A stretch of 14,251 bases of DNA, from the NCBI GenBank assembly GCA_035493895.1, contig DATJHM010000088.1, positions 1 through 14,251 of the forward strand, in the 5' to 3' direction. Within the stretch, counting starts at the first letter, position 1. Every line of letters starts with the position of its first letter. This document shows, piece after piece, positions 6,712 through 13,677 of the stretch. The position numbers and the translations under genes were made by a program. Below the pieces are notes generated by a model. That model saw only the letters and a list, made by a program, of their open reading frames with translations. It was not told the origin of the DNA and ran no database searches. Source of the DNA: DATJHM01 sp035493895 (GTDB lineage Bacteria > Chloroflexota > Ktedonobacteria > Ktedonobacterales > Ktedonobacteraceae).

Positions 6712-7107
6712 ATGAGCAAACTGATAATGGTTATTGACGATTCGATAACCACACGCAAAATTGTCGAGGTTAGCTTGCGCCGTGAGGGATTCACAGTTGT
6801 AAGCTTTGAAGATGGTATTCAGGCCTTGCAGGCTCTAACGAATCAAGAGTTGCCGCGCATCCCTGATCTCATCATTCTGGATATTGATCTGCCAAAGATC
6901 AATGGTTATGATATTGCACGTTATTTACGCTCAAAACCCGCCTGGAAGAAGACCACGATTATCATACTCTCCCGACACGACAAAATGTTTGATCGCTTCA
7001 AAGCACGTCTGGCCGGAGCAAATGTTTATTTAACCAAGCCATTTAACGCCCAGATTTTCCTCGAAGTGGTCCGCTCAAATCTTGGTATCGCCCCCGAATC
7101 GGCATGA
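6712..7107 (+). CDS. Single-domain (CheY-like) response regulator
   Basis: 131 residues from ATG 6712. It is a complete receiver domain and nothing else: acidic pair D9-D10 (VIDDS), phospho-acceptor D57 in LIILDIDLP, switch serine S87 (IIILSRHD), and K109 in LTKPF. It accepts phosphate from a histidine kinase; with no output domain it must act by binding a partner protein or as a phosphate relay. No kinase gene is in the window, so it is an orphan. Starts at ATG 6682 (behind GAGG at 6675-6678) and TTG 6673 would add 10-13 residues before the first strand; I prefer 6712, where receiver domains normally begin, though its ribosome site (AAGGA near 6695) is distant. The last codons (GAA TCG GCA TGA) coincide with the first unit of a repeat ladder. 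Confidence 0.9.
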   Translation: MSKLIMVIDDSITTRKIVEVSLRREGFTVVSFEDGIQALQALTNQELPRIPDLIILDIDLPKINGYDIARYLRSKPAWKKTTIIILSRHDKMFDRFKARLAGANVYLTKPFNAQIFLEVVRSNLGIAPESA

Positions 7108-7153
7108 AGCACCAGATCGGCATAACACGCGCGGATCGGCATAAAGCGCGATC
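7096..7153 (+). repeat. Ladder of three 19-20 bp units ending in a complete hairpin
   Basis: Units begin at 7096, 7115 and 7134, each with the core ATCGGCAT (7098, 7116, 7135). Only the last is a full hairpin: GATCG (7134-7138), loop GCATAAAGCG, CGATC (7149-7153). The first unit contains the stop codon of the response regulator gene (7105-7107). From 7108 to 7818 there is no gene: this ladder, the 56-bp tandem pair, the minus-oriented array, a degenerate duplication and the purK promoter fill it. Confidence 0.65.
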
Positions 7154-7200
7154 AATACGCATCAGTCGAAGAATGGATGAGCTATTAGAGAGGGCCGGTG

Positions 7201-7312
7201 GGGGACGTGGGCAGGGATAAACCGCTGCCTCTACCTCTGCTTTTCTTCGAGGGTGAGGGGACGCGGGCAGGGATAAACCGCTGCCCCTACCTCTGCTTTT
7301 CTTCGAGGGTGA
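7201..7312 (+). repeat. Tandem pair of 56-bp hairpin units
   Basis: Units 7201-7256 and 7257-7312 are identical at 54 of 56 positions. Each is GGGGACGY, then a hairpin (GGGCAG/CTGCCC with loop GGATAAACCG; 7265-7270 with 7281-7286 in unit 2), then CTACCTCTGC and a 22-base tail. Of the two differences, the C/T change at 7230 versus 7286 turns the outermost G-C pair into G-T wobble, which still pairs. A two-base start of a third unit follows. Confidence 0.85.
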
Positions 7313-7339
7313 GGAACCCCTCTGTACCCCCTTGCCAGG

Positions 7340-7475
7340 AGCGACCCGGCCCGCTCAACACCACAGGGAGGGGCCGGGCTTGTCTCGCCTGCGTGCCCCC
7401 CAGGCCATCTCGCCCATCCGCAGAGATAGGGATCGCGCTTCATGCAGATCCGCGTGCCCCCAGGCTATCTCGAAT
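7340..7475 (-). repeat. Hairpin repeat array in reverse orientation, partly decayed
   Basis: Read on the minus strand, the order is GGGGGCACGC, hairpin GGATC/GATCC (7447-7451 with 7430-7434, 12-base loop), CTATCTCTGCG, GGGCGAGATGGCC, GGGGGGCACGC, then a decayed hairpin region. This is the same order of modules as the plus-oriented array at 13757-13890. At its far end CCCGGCCC (7345-7352) and GGGCCGGG (7371-7378) form a perfect 8-bp inverted repeat with an 18-base loop. Confidence 0.7.
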
Positions 7476-7509
7476 AGCTCATGCATTCTTAGATTGAAAA
7501 AATCAGCGC

Positions 7510-7744
7510 TTGCGATACAATTTACAGCAATAGATTTGTCATCTGGATTGCAAGCATGCTTCATCTTCTTATGCTCTTACTTTCTATAATCGACCAGAGT
7601 AAAAATTTCTGAAGAGTCAAAACAGTGACTTTTCGTTTTTGCGATCACAGATTTGCTAGCTGGCTCATCTTCTTATGATCCTATATTCTCTAATCGGCGG
7701 GGATAGAGTTTTCTGAAGGGCCGAACTGTGGCGATGCGTTTTGG
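7510..7744. repeat. Degenerate tandem duplication of about 100-130 bp
   Basis: Two stretches, from TTGCGAT at 7510 and from TTGCGAT at 7639, share the same series of words in order: AGATTTG, CTGG, TCATCTTCTTATG, a TCTAATCG or TATAATCG word, TTTCTGAAG and GTTTTTGC or GTTTTGGC. They differ by many substitutions and a roughly 20-base gap. No coding frame is conserved between them. It lies just upstream of the purK promoter. Confidence 0.5.
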
Positions 7745-7783
7745 CTGTCACTGTCGTGTTTGAGAGATTGGGCGTGGCAAGAA

Positions 7784-7813
7784 TTGACACATCACGCGGC
7801 TTCTGATTACAAT
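7784..7813 (+). promoter_or_regulatory. Strong promoter of purK (and probably purE)
   Basis: TTGACA (7784-7789) is a perfect -35 box and TACAAT (7808-7813) a 5/6 match to the -10 box, with an 18-bp spacer. RNA should start near 7819-7821, that is at or next to the first ATG of purK (7819). Either purK is translated from a leaderless message or its true start is ATG 7852. Confidence 0.75.
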
Positions 7814-7818
7814 AGGGC

Positions 7819-9006
7819 ATGAGCAATAAAGGAGCACCTTCTTCAGGACGTATGACAAAGAAACAAGACGCAGAAATTATCGCCTCGACACGAATTGGGA
7901 TTATTGGTGGCGGTCAGCTTGGTTTAATGCTCTCTGAAGCTGCACGCGAGATGGGATTTGCCGCGATTACCGTGCTTGATCCGACTCCGAATTGTCCTGC
8001 TTCGTCGGTGGCTGAACAAATTGTTGGTAGTTTGAAAGATCCTGTGGCTATTCGTCGGCTCGCCGAGCAGGCGGATATTCTCACGTATGAAATTGAACAT
8101 ATCTCCGTCCCTGCCCTTCTGGAGCTGTTAGATGAAGGGCATGTGATTCATCCGGCCCCTTCTCTGCTGGCAATTATTCAGAATAAATTTCGCCAGAAGC
8201 AGTTTTTAAGCGAACGCGCTATCCCAGTTGCACCATTTCTCTCGGTTGCTTCGCACACTGATATTGAGCAGGTGGCTGCACGCTGGGGCTATCCGCTGGT
8301 GTTGAAGGCGAAGAAAGACGCTTATGATGGACGCGGCAATGCACGCATTAATCGAGCAGAAGAGATTGATGCGGCGATGGAGAAGTTGGGGGATCGTGAG
8401 CTCTATATAGAACAGTGCATCAATCTGGAGAAAGAGCTTGGCGTGATGATTGGCCGTAACGAGCAGGGCGATATCGTGACCTATCCGGTCGTCGAGATGA
8501 TTCACGCGCGTGATATCTGCCAGGATGTGCTGGTGCCTGCGGATATTCCGGCAAATCTCCAGATAGAGGCACAGGAGATTGCACGCAAGGCCATCGGGTA
8601 TCTACAGGGAGTGGGAATTTTCGGTGTGGAGCTTTTTCTGGATAGCGCAGAGAAGCTCTGGTTGAATGAGATCGCACCTCGCCCGCACAATCTCGGGCAT
8701 TATACGATTGAGGGCTGCGTGACTTCGCAGTATGAACAGCATCTGCGCGCCGTGTGTAATCTCTCACTGGGATCGTCCGCACTGCGTTATCCGGCGGTAG
8801 CGATGGTCAATATCCTGGGAGAGCGCAATGGTCCGGCGCAACCATCCTGGCCTGAGCAGTATGATCATGAGCACGTATTTATTCACCTGTACGGGAAACG
8901 TGAGACAAAGTTCGACCGGAAAATGGGCCATATTACCGCGGTAGGCGATGATCTCGCAACGACCTACGCACAAGCAAAGGAGATGAGGGCAGCGCTCTCT
9001 ATTTAG
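7819..9006 (+). CDS. purK: 5-(carboxyamino)imidazole ribonucleotide synthase (PurK)
   Basis: 395 residues. PurK is an ATP-grasp enzyme that joins bicarbonate to AIR, giving N5-CAIR in purine synthesis. Visible motifs: GGGQLG (30-35) at the N-terminal Rossmann-like part, DPTPNCPA (54-61), YEIEHI (90-95), YDGRGN (169-174) in the ATP-grasp loop, and NEIAPRPHNLGH (283-294), where the usual serine before GH is leucine. The start is open: ATG 7819 lies at the predicted transcription start, while ATG 7852 (M12) has AGGA (7845-7848) 3 nt upstream and would still keep the whole first strand (TRIGIIGGG at 24-32). PurE follows 8 bp after the stop, so both are one unit. Confidence 0.95.
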   Translation: MSNKGAPSSGRMTKKQDAEIIASTRIGIIGGGQLGLMLSEAAREMGFAAITVLDPTPNCPASSVAEQIVGSLKDPVAIRRLAEQADILTYEIEHISVPALLELLDEGHVIHPAPSLLAIIQNKFRQKQFLSERAIPVAPFLSVASHTDIEQVAARWGYPLVLKAKKDAYDGRGNARINRAEEIDAAMEKLGDRELYIEQCINLEKELGVMIGRNEQGDIVTYPVVEMIHARDICQDVLVPADIPANLQIEAQEIARKAIGYLQGVGIFGVELFLDSAEKLWLNEIAPRPHNLGHYTIEGCVTSQYEQHLRAVCNLSLGSSALRYPAVAMVNILGERNGPAQPSWPEQYDHEHVFIHLYGKRETKFDRKMGHITAVGDDLATTYAQAKEMRAALSI

Positions 9007-9014
9007 CAAAAGCT

Positions 9015-9617
9015 ATGTCACAATACAATGAACAGGCAGTGCGAACGAAGCTGACAGCAGAGCATGGGGTGCTGGTCTCCGCTGAGGGCGTGGCTGAGGA
9101 GGCGCGAGGAGTACCACGCGTGCTGGTGACGATGGGCAGCGATTCTGATCTGCCTCTGATGATGAAGACCGTTGATACCTTGCGTTATGAGTTTGGCATT
9201 ACGAGTCTTGTGCAGATCAACTCGGTGCATCGTGATCTACGTTCGGTTGTTGCGCATATCGAACAATTGCCTGAGTCCGTGCAGGTGATCATTGCTTGCG
9301 CGGGAGGGGCGGCGCATCTGCCGGGCAATATAGCGGATCTGCGCGCCGATCTGTCGGTGATTGGTGTGCCACGCAATCTCGGAGCATTGCAGGGGGTTGA
9401 TGCGCTGCTCTCGATGGTCCAGATGCCCGAGGGAGCACCGGTTGCGGTCATGGCGATTGGCGATGCGGGGGCAGTCAATGCGGCAATTCAGGCGGCAAAA
9501 GAGCTGGCGATTGGCGATCCTGCGCTCAAAACGCGGCTCCTGGCCTATGCAGAGAAGCGTAAGGGGCGTGTGCAGAGCCAGAATCAAACGCTTGCTGGGA
9601 AGTTGCAAAATTTGTAG
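9015..9617 (+). CDS. purE: N5-carboxyaminoimidazole ribonucleotide mutase (PurE), divergent active-site motif
   Basis: 200 residues. PurE turns the PurK product N5-CAIR into CAIR, the next purine step, normally as an octamer. GSDSD (41-45), GGAAHLPG (97-104), and SMVQMPEGAPVAVMAIGDAGAVNAA-like C-terminal core (from 133; split here for length) are typical. The substrate-binding motif, SAHRTPD in E. coli, reads SVHRDLR here (70-76): the catalytic histidine (H72) and arginine remain but A, T, P and D are changed. Also GMIAA is GNIAD. There is an N-terminal extension of about 33 residues and a basic tail of about 30. The start lacks a clear ribosome site and probably depends on coupling to purK. 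The TAG stop lies inside the GTAGA end of a repeat. Confidence 0.9.
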   Translation: MSQYNEQAVRTKLTAEHGVLVSAEGVAEEARGVPRVLVTMGSDSDLPLMMKTVDTLRYEFGITSLVQINSVHRDLRSVVAHIEQLPESVQVIIACAGGAAHLPGNIADLRADLSVIGVPRNLGALQGVDALLSMVQMPEGAPVAVMAIGDAGAVNAAIQAAKELAIGDPALKTRLLAYAEKRKGRVQSQNQTLAGKLQNL

Positions 9618-9646
9618 AGGCAGGCGGAGACAGGCAGCGCTTCTAC
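9614..9646. repeat. Small GTAGA...TCTAC element overlapping the purE stop
   Basis: GTAGA (9614-9618) and TCTAC (9642-9646) are inverted ends around a 23-base GC-rich core. The ends match those of the 2831-2905 element. The purE stop codon TAG is bases 9615-9617, within the left end. It also carries the candidate -35 box of ruvB. Confidence 0.5.
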
Positions 9647-9656
9647 ATGCTATAAT
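9627..9656 (+). promoter_or_regulatory. Candidate promoter of ruvB
   Basis: TATAAT (9651-9656) is a perfect -10 box. The best -35 match is GAGACA (9627-9632, 4/6) at 18 bp. A transcript would start near 9663, 41 nt before the ATG. This suggests that ruvB-queA has its own promoter apart from purKE. Confidence 0.55.
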
Positions 9657-9703
9657 GAGATTTGATTAGCATAGAACACTAGTTTCAACCAGGGAGAGTA
9701 GCC

Positions 9704-10735
9704 ATGAGGGATCGCCTCGTTTCACCTCAGCTCAGCGAAGAGGAAGAAATTATCGAAGGTAGCCTGCGCCCTCGTCGCCTGGCAGAATATATTGGGCAGG
9801 AGAAGATTAAACAGAACCTGAGTATTCTGTTGGAGGCAGCACGCCGCCGCAACGAACCGGTTGATCATGTATTACTCTATGGACCTCCTGGTCTTGGGAA
9901 AACGACGCTCTGCAATATTATTGCCGTCGAAATGGGCGTTACGATGCGCACGACCTCTGGCCCGGCCATCGAACATGCCGGAGACCTTGCCTCAATTTTG
10001 ACGGGGCTACAACCCGGCGAAGTGCTCTTTATTGACGAGATTCACCGTCTGGCTCGTGCAGTAGAAGAACGTCTCTATTCAGCGATGGAAGATTTTGCGC
10101 TCGACGTCATGATTGGCAAAGGACCCAGTGCAAAATCGCTACGCCTGACCCTTCCCCCCTTCACGGTCGTTGGCGCAACAACGCGCGTTGGCTCCCTGAC
10201 AGCACCGCTGCGCGACCGCTTCGGCGCGATCTATCGTATGGAATATTACGACAAGGACGCGTTGTATCAAATCGTCAAACGTTCGTCCCAGATTCTGAAA
10301 GTGCCCGCCCATGCTGACGGCATTTCCGAGATTGCGGGGCGCGCACGTGGGACACCTCGCATTGTCAATCGCCTGCTCAAGCGTGTACGCGACTACGCTC
10401 AGGTCAGAGCAGAGGGCGTGATTACGGCTGAAGTCGCCCAGGCAGCACTCGACGCAATGGAGGTCGATGAGATCGGGCTGGATCAAACCGACCGTACGAT
10501 GCTTCTGACAATTATCCAGAAGTTTAACGGCGGGCCGGTTGGTCTCGATACATTGGCTGCAAGCTTGAGTGAAGATTCGGAGACGATCGAGGATGTCTAT
10601 GAGCCCTATCTTCTACAACTTGGCTTTATTGCGCGCACACCTCGCGGACGTATCGCAATGCGCGCAGCATATCAACATCTGGGGGTCACGCCTCCCAGCG
10701 GTGAAGGTGGAATGAGCCTTTGGACAACAGCTTAA
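9704..10735 (+). CDS. ruvB: Holliday junction branch migration helicase subunit RuvB
   Basis: 343 residues, the normal length. RuvB is the AAA+ motor that, as a hexamer with RuvA, drives branch migration at Holliday junctions during recombination and repair. Motifs: LRPRRLAEYIGQ (21-32), Walker A GPPGLGKT (60-67), Walker B LFIDEIH (108-114), sensor 1 GATTR (157-161), the arginine-finger region PLRDRFG (168-174), GTPRIVNRLLKRVRDYAQV in the small AAA domain, and the C-terminal winged helix ending TPRGRIAMRAAYQHLG. The ribosome site AGGGAGAG (9691-9698) is well placed. No ruvA or ruvC is in the window. queA starts 20 bp after the stop, so they are probably co-transcribed, a pairing seen in many bacteria. 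Confidence 0.97.
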   Translation: MRDRLVSPQLSEEEEIIEGSLRPRRLAEYIGQEKIKQNLSILLEAARRRNEPVDHVLLYGPPGLGKTTLCNIIAVEMGVTMRTTSGPAIEHAGDLASILTGLQPGEVLFIDEIHRLARAVEERLYSAMEDFALDVMIGKGPSAKSLRLTLPPFTVVGATTRVGSLTAPLRDRFGAIYRMEYYDKDALYQIVKRSSQILKVPAHADGISEIAGRARGTPRIVNRLLKRVRDYAQVRAEGVITAEVAQAALDAMEVDEIGLDQTDRTMLLTIIQKFNGGPVGLDTLAASLSEDSETIEDVYEPYLLQLGFIARTPRGRIAMRAAYQHLGVTPPSGEGGMSLWTTA

Positions 10736-10755
10736 ACAATAACTACCGTTTCAAG

Positions 10756-11835
10756 ATGAGTGATTTCGACTACGATTTACCACCCGAATTTATTGCGCAA
10801 ACACCACTTGAGCAGCGTGATGCATCACGTTTGCTCGTTGTTCAGCGTCAGTCGCAAAGATTGGCGCATCGCAATTTTCGCGATATTGGCGAATACCTGC
10901 GCCCCGGAGACGTTCTGATCGCGAACCAGAGCCGCGTCATTCCAGCGCGCCTGCTCGGCCGTCGGGCTGAGAGTGGGGGCGCAGTTGAGGTGCTCCTGCT
11001 CGCAGAACGTTCTGATATGGGACATAACTACTGGGAGGCGCTGGTTCGACCCGGTCGTCGTCTGCGTGAGGGGGCGATGATGGAGTTTCTGGATACGGAT
11101 CGACGCGTTCGCCTGCTGGGTAAGATTCTGCAACGTACCGAGGCCGCGGGCCGCGTGGTACATTTCACGCTGCCAGATCAGACGTCCGAGCAGAGCGATC
11201 CCAATACACTGCTCAAAGTACGCCAGCAGATTGATGAACTTGGCCGTATCCCTCTGCCCCCCTATATTCACGAGAAGCTGGATGATCCTGAACGCTATCA
11301 AACGGTCTATGCGCGCATTCAAGGTTCGGCTGCGGCCCCCACGGCGGGTCTCCATTTCACACCAGAGTTGCTGGAACGGCTTCAGCAGCAAGGCGTGAAG
11401 GTTGGTTTTGTGACGCTGCATGTCGGTCTGGATACTTTTCGGCCCGTCGATGTCGAAGATATCAATGATCATAAGATGCATAGCGAAGAGATCGAGATAG
11501 ATACGCCAACGGCCACGCTGATTAACGAGACGCGGGCACGAGGCGGGCGCATCGTTGCAGTTGGCACCACTTCTGTGCGTGTGCTCGAGAGCGTAGCCAG
11601 CCTGCACAGGGGGCAGATCGAGCCGTATCATGGCAATACCAGTCTCTTTATTGCGCCGGGCTATCATTATCAGGCGGTTGATGCAATGATCACGAACTTT
11701 CATCTACCACGCTCTACCCTGCTTCTGCTCGTCAGCGCATTTACAGGCAAGGAGCTTATGGAGCAGGCCTATCAGGAGGCGATTCGCGAGCGCTATCGCT
11801 TTTTTAGCTTTGGCGATGCGATGTTGTTGCTCTAG
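10756..11835 (+). CDS. queA: S-adenosylmethionine:tRNA ribosyltransferase-isomerase (QueA)
   Basis: 359 residues from ATG 10756; a TTG at 10720 would overlap ruvB and add 12 residues with no family match. QueA moves the ribosyl part of SAM to preQ1 at the wobble base of tRNAs with GUN anticodons and forms epoxyqueuosine. The protein opens with the family start SDFDYDLPPEFIAQTP, followed by ASRLLV. It has GDVLIANQSRVIPARL, the strongly conserved GSAAAPTAGLHFT, the HVGLDTFRPV stretch, ITNFHLPRSTLLLLVSAF and a final FGDAMLLL. The ribosome site is weak, so coupling to ruvB is likely. The stop TAG (11833-11835) touches a 33-bp tandem repeat. Confidence 0.96.
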   Translation: MSDFDYDLPPEFIAQTPLEQRDASRLLVVQRQSQRLAHRNFRDIGEYLRPGDVLIANQSRVIPARLLGRRAESGGAVEVLLLAERSDMGHNYWEALVRPGRRLREGAMMEFLDTDRRVRLLGKILQRTEAAGRVVHFTLPDQTSEQSDPNTLLKVRQQIDELGRIPLPPYIHEKLDDPERYQTVYARIQGSAAAPTAGLHFTPELLERLQQQGVKVGFVTLHVGLDTFRPVDVEDINDHKMHSEEIEIDTPTATLINETRARGGRIVAVGTTSVRVLESVASLHRGQIEPYHGNTSLFIAPGYHYQAVDAMITNFHLPRSTLLLLVSAFTGKELMEQAYQEAIRERYRFFSFGDAMLLL

Positions 11836-11900
11836 CCCCGGGCACAGACAAGCCGCGCCTCTACGGAGCCCCGGGCGCAGACAAGCTGCGCCTCTATGGG
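11835..11900 (+). repeat. Tandem pair of 33-bp hairpin units after queA
   Basis: Units 11835-11867 and 11868-11900 differ at about 4 positions. Unit 2 forms a perfect 7-bp stem GGCGCAG/CTGCGCC (11874-11880 with 11886-11892) around ACAAG. Unit 1 has two mismatches in the same stem (A-C pairs at 11844/11856 and 11846/11854), one repaired in unit 2 by A to G and the other by C to T. Both end in CTCTA(C/T). It lies between convergent queA and the TPR gene; nothing else is seen up to 11942. Confidence 0.75.
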
Positions 11901-11941
11901 AAGGAACGAGGATCGCATATTCACACCGATTTGGGCGCGTG

Positions 11942-13483
11942 TTAATGGCGGTTCAGGAGAGGCAGGGCGTATTCGACGTAGAAGTCGGGGCGCTGCTGCT
12001 TCAGCTGGTGTAGCGGTGCCAGCAGGGCAGGTGGCATGTTCAGGCAGGCGGTTTGCTCAAAGGCCTGCAATGCCTCTGCGTCTCTTCTGAGAAGAATACA
12101 GGCCATGCCTTTCCAGAAATGTGCTCCCCAGCGTTCTGGTTCTTTGTTGATTGCTTGCTCCAGTTCATCCAGGGACTGCTGAGCATTGTTATGCAGCCAG
12201 CGGGCAATCCCCCGACAAACATAGGCAATATATGCTTCGGGATTTACGGAAGCGATTTCATCCAGGCGCTCAGCCAGACGCATATCGGGACGTCCGAGAC
12301 AGAGATCGATCCATTGCGCAAGTAAGCCATGTTCACAATGGCTTGTATCAAGCTGCCAGCTGAGAAGACAATCGGCTTTCGCCTGCCCCATATCACGCAG
12401 ATAGAGATAGGCCATGCTGCGTCTGTAATAGGCGCAACCAAATTTCGGCTGCATTTCGATCACACTATTGAAATCCTCAATGGCATTTTCCAGATCGTTG
12501 AGCTGAAGGTAGCAGATGCCACGCTGAAAAGTGAGCTGGGGATTGCCAGGGTCCTGCGTAAGGATATGGTCGTAATCGGCGATGGCTTCGCGATAACATT
12601 GGAGCTGCTGATAGATTACAGCACGGTCTTTGTAGACACCTTCCAGATCGTCTTGCAGCAAAAGAGCCTGCTGAAAATTGTCGAGCGCCTCGAATGGTCG
12701 GGCCAGTCTGGCATACGAAAGGCCACGATTATAATAGACCAGCGGCATCGTAGGATCGAGCTGAATGGCATGATCGAAGTCTGCAATGGCATCTTCGTAC
12801 TGGCACAGGAGCCTGTACGCCTCGCCTCGATTATTGTAGGTAAAGGCAATGTCAGGATGCAACTCTATAGCGGTCTTATACACCTCGATTGCTTTTAGAG
12901 GCTGACCATTATCGGTATAAGCGGCACCCAATCGGTTGAGCGTAATTACGTCGTCGGGTTTATAGGAGAGCGCCCGCTGAAAATCGGCAAGGGCCAGAGT
13001 AAATTGTTGTCTGGCGGTGTAGACCTGGCCACGTCCGCTATAGGCTCCGGCTCGTCCTGCGAGCGGCTCATCGAATTTGAGAGAGGCATTGAAATTGAGA
13101 AGGGCTTGCTCGTATTCTTCGAGTAGTAAGTAGCAGATGGCACGGGCAAGATGGGCCTGAAAATCGTCCGCCTGGAGCGAAAGAACCATGCTGAAATCTT
13201 GAATGGCATGGCGATATTCTTTGAGCTGAGAGTAGATGAGGCCACGCTGGTAGTATGCCGAACCATACAGAGGCTTGAGCATGATGGCCCGTGTAAAGTC
13301 ATTGAGGGCAAGCTGGTGTTCTTTGAGGTTACGATAGCTCATTGCCCGCTGGTAGTAGGCATGGGCATCGTAGGGATTGCGGGTAATCAGCTGATCAAGC
13401 TCATTGAGAGTACGCTGATCTTTTTCTGTGTACGTGTGCGCTATTCCGGCTCTGGTATAGTCATGGCCATCGTTGAAGTCCAT
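11942..13483 (-). CDS. Tetratricopeptide repeat (TPR) protein, soluble, 12-13 repeats
   Basis: 513 residues made almost wholly of 34-residue TPR units from about residue 37 to 490. Good examples are the units with AYYQRGLIYSQLKEYRHAI, TYNNRGEAYRLLCQYEDAI and VYYNRGLSYARLARPFEAL; unit 11 (LLAQWIDLCLGRPDMRLAE) is degenerate. There is no signal peptide, membrane helix or enzymatic domain, so it is a cytoplasmic protein-binding scaffold whose partner is unknown. The start ATG (13483) has AAGGAG about 12 nt upstream, a long but workable gap. A very good promoter lies at 13635-13663, giving a leader of about 145 nt. Stands alone, convergent with queA. The long frames on the other strand of this gene are antisense shadows. 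Confidence 0.88.
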   Translation of the reverse strand: MDFNDGHDYTRAGIAHTYTEKDQRTLNELDQLITRNPYDAHAYYQRAMSYRNLKEHQLALNDFTRAIMLKPLYGSAYYQRGLIYSQLKEYRHAIQDFSMVLSLQADDFQAHLARAICYLLLEEYEQALLNFNASLKFDEPLAGRAGAYSGRGQVYTARQQFTLALADFQRALSYKPDDVITLNRLGAAYTDNGQPLKAIEVYKTAIELHPDIAFTYNNRGEAYRLLCQYEDAIADFDHAIQLDPTMPLVYYNRGLSYARLARPFEALDNFQQALLLQDDLEGVYKDRAVIYQQLQCYREAIADYDHILTQDPGNPQLTFQRGICYLQLNDLENAIEDFNSVIEMQPKFGCAYYRRSMAYLYLRDMGQAKADCLLSWQLDTSHCEHGLLAQWIDLCLGRPDMRLAERLDEIASVNPEAYIAYVCRGIARWLHNNAQQSLDELEQAINKEPERWGAHFWKGMACILLRRDAEALQAFEQTACLNMPPALLAPLHQLKQQRPDFYVEYALPLLNRH

Positions 13484-13634
13484 CGTCGCACCGTTCTCCT
13501 TTATAGAATAGAGCGCCTATAAAAAGCGGATCGATTTGGTTTGACGTATCTTGCGGATATGTTGCTGAAACCTCCACTCGTGATGATAAAGCAAACAATG
13601 GAGCAAATAAAGAGTATTTCCCTTGTTGAGAATA

Positions 13635-13663
13635 ATGATATGGCATGTGTGATCAACTGTCAA
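13635..13663 (-). promoter_or_regulatory. Strong promoter of the TPR gene
   Basis: On the minus strand TTGACA (13658-13663, perfect) and TATCAT (13635-13640, 5/6) are 17 bp apart. RNA would start near 13628, leaving a leader of about 145 nt before the ATG at 13483. In the early leader CAACAA...TTGTTTG, with AAATA/TATTT inside, can fold into a weak A/T-rich hairpin (about 13592-13628). Confidence 0.65.
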
Positions 13664-13677
13664 TAGAGCTATCAAGC

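Noticed and set aside
4967..7107. A new antiphage defence cassette around the NB-ARC gene
   Set aside because: The protein has a DNA-binding head, not a toxic effector, and its neighbours are a receiver protein and a tRNA enzyme; nothing else supports defence.
7198..7589. Open frames on both strands across 7198-7589
   Set aside because: They run through GC-rich hairpin repeats; residue makeup (G, P, R-rich) follows the repeats and there is no ribosome site.
10720..10755. TTG start for queA overlapping ruvB
   Set aside because: QueA proteins begin at the SDFDYDLPPE-like segment; the extra 12 residues have no family support.
10825..11703. 292-codon open frame on the minus strand within queA
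   Set aside because: It is antisense to clearly conserved QueA motifs and shows no recognisable domain.
12329..12898. 189-codon open frame on the plus strand opposite the TPR gene
   Set aside because: It is the antisense of well-formed TPR units, has no family pattern and no ribosome site; repeat proteins often leave such antisense frames open.
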